A stretch of 64,000 bases of DNA from Phymorhynchus buccinoides (Eukaryota; Mollusca; Gastropoda; Neogastropoda; Raphitomidae), in the NCBI GenBank assembly GCA_017654935.2, contig CM065682.1, positions 34,590,095 through 34,654,094 of the forward strand, read 5' to 3'. This document shows, in pieces, positions 63,904-64,000 of this stretch. Numbering within the stretch: position 1 is the stretch's first letter; each line of letters starts with the position of its first letter. The notes under the pieces are model-generated. The model was not told the DNA's origin. It made no database searches and was given only the letters and a program-made list of their open reading frames with translations. The position numbers and the translations under genes were made by a program.

Positions 63904-64000
63904 GTACGGCTCTTTTACTTTTCTTTTCTGCGGACTTGATTTTTCCACTGTAGTAATGCAAAGTGTAATTTGTACTCTGAGTATGTGCTAGGCAAAGCAT

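Overview
This is animal nuclear DNA, most likely from a lophotrochozoan and probably a marine gastropod mollusc. The phylum rests on the style of the repeats (DIRS retrotransposons, L2/CR1-like LINE, tRNA-headed SINEs, many CA/TC microsatellites) and is an inference; the species cannot be named. The window is intron-rich. Two host genes lie on the + strand, and everything else is mobile or tandem repeat DNA.

Gene 1 (677-31,457) is the 3' part of a PLA2G6-type calcium-independent phospholipase A2. Eleven exons can be joined with every splice phase matching: ankyrin-repeat exons, then the patatin-like catalytic domain (glycine-rich loop, GTSTG serine motif, DGG aspartate motif) and the final stop codon. 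Gene 2 (43,841 to beyond the right edge) is a REXO5-type RNA exonuclease (NEF-sp family). Nine exons are present, including the DCEM (Exo I) and NDL (Exo II) motifs of a DEDDh exonuclease. Exo III and the C-terminus lie outside the window.

Layout: 1-10.5 kb, ankyrin exons with a pogo-like MITE, a nearly intact LINE on the minus strand, a LINE fragment and long simple repeats. 10.2-19.2 kb, exons with tandem arrays, including a 6 kb minisatellite made from the glycine-loop exon. 19.2-24.1 kb, catalytic exons with a piggyBac-like MITE and other MITEs. 24.8-31.2 kb, DIRS-type retrotransposon 1 in the last PLA2G6 intron. 31.5-43.8 kb, intergenic repeats. 43.8-56.8 kb, REXO5 exons with three more exon-derived arrays. 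57.4-63.7 kb, DIRS retrotransposon 2, nested inside a MITE in a REXO5 intron.

The most unusual feature is a shared architecture. Five of the 20 exons (two in PLA2G6, three in REXO5) are each the last, complete member of a tandem array. The upstream units consist of intron tail + 3' splice site + the first part of the exon, repeated 5 to about 65 times. In two cases the unit is bounded by a short direct repeat shared by intron and exon. The arrays multiply decoy splice acceptors while leaving the real exon intact, and may act as donors of gene conversion into it: the functional glycine-loop exon carries a Gly-to-Trp change that is common in its array. The two DIRS elements are also informative. 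One shows its exact integration junctions inside a MITE; the other has an inverted right terminus and ends 16 bp from a splice acceptor.
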